A DNA stretch of 5,195 bases from Firmicutes bacterium UBA5420. Its GTDB lineage: Bacteria; Bacillota; Limnochordia; Darwinibacteriales; Darwinibacteriaceae. The notes under the pieces were generated by a model. It saw nothing but the letters and a program-made list of their open reading frames with translations, was not told where the DNA came from and searched no databases. The DNA lies in the NCBI GenBank assembly GCA_002409455.1, contig DHNI01000017.1, positions 56,531-61,725 of the forward strand, given 5' to 3'. The position numbers and the translations under genes are program-made. Below are positions 5,167 through 5,195 of the stretch, in pieces; position 1 is the first letter of the stretch, and each line of letters starts with the position of its first letter.

Positions 5167-5195
5167 AAAAAACCCCACATCAGAGATGTGGGGTT
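5167..5195 (-). terminator. Rho-independent terminator at right edge
   Basis: AACCCCACATC (5171-5181) and GATGTGGGGTT (5185-5195) form a perfect 11-bp stem with a 3-nt loop. On the minus strand the stem is followed by TTTT (5170-5167) continuing its own terminal TT, giving a six-T tract. It most likely ends a minus-strand gene lying just beyond the window and insulates mrp from it. Whether T residues also follow on the plus strand cannot be seen because the window ends at the stem. Confidence 0.88.

Overview
The window looks like chromosomal backbone DNA from a Gram-positive bacterium, most likely a Bacillota (clostridial or bacillus-like) lineage of intermediate GC content. The evidence is strong purine-rich Shine-Dalgarno sites in front of nearly every gene, overlapping genes, compact rho-independent terminators with U-tracts, a near-consensus extended -10 promoter, and protein types common in that phylum. 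This assignment is inference; no rRNA or tRNA gene is present to confirm it.

Left part (1-2093): a short leader is followed by three overlapping plus-strand genes. These are a sigma-70 family ECF-type sigma factor with a TTG start (172-735), a single-pass membrane protein read as its anti-sigma partner (722-1333), and an exported SIMPL/DUF541-domain protein (1311-2033). The sigma/anti-sigma overlap is 14 nt and the anti-sigma/SIMPL overlap is 23 nt. A strong terminator (2047-2093) closes the unit. The likely logic is a membrane-tethered regulator holding the sigma factor, with an extracytoplasmic beta-rich domain and a secreted SIMPL protein on the outer side.

Middle part (2091-4304): an extended -10 promoter, whose -35 box lies in the U-tract of the preceding terminator, drives a two-gene ABC-2 exporter operon. 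It encodes an ATPase (2160-3113) and a permease (3070-4266) of the NatA/NatB (YhaQ/YhaP) type, overlapping by 44 nt and ended by a hairpin at 4277-4304.

Right part (4305-5195): a convergent minus-strand gene encodes an Mrp/NBP35 (ApbC-like) iron-sulfur carrier ATPase in its short form, without an N-terminal MIP18/DUF59 domain. A perfect 11-bp terminator hairpin at the right edge most likely ends a minus-strand gene beyond the window.

I see no mobile element, CRISPR array, tRNA, rRNA or recognisable riboswitch. Nothing here is clearly a new system. The most interesting unit is the sigma factor / membrane regulator / SIMPL operon, because the regulator lacks a zinc-binding anti-sigma motif and carries an unrecognised outer domain.
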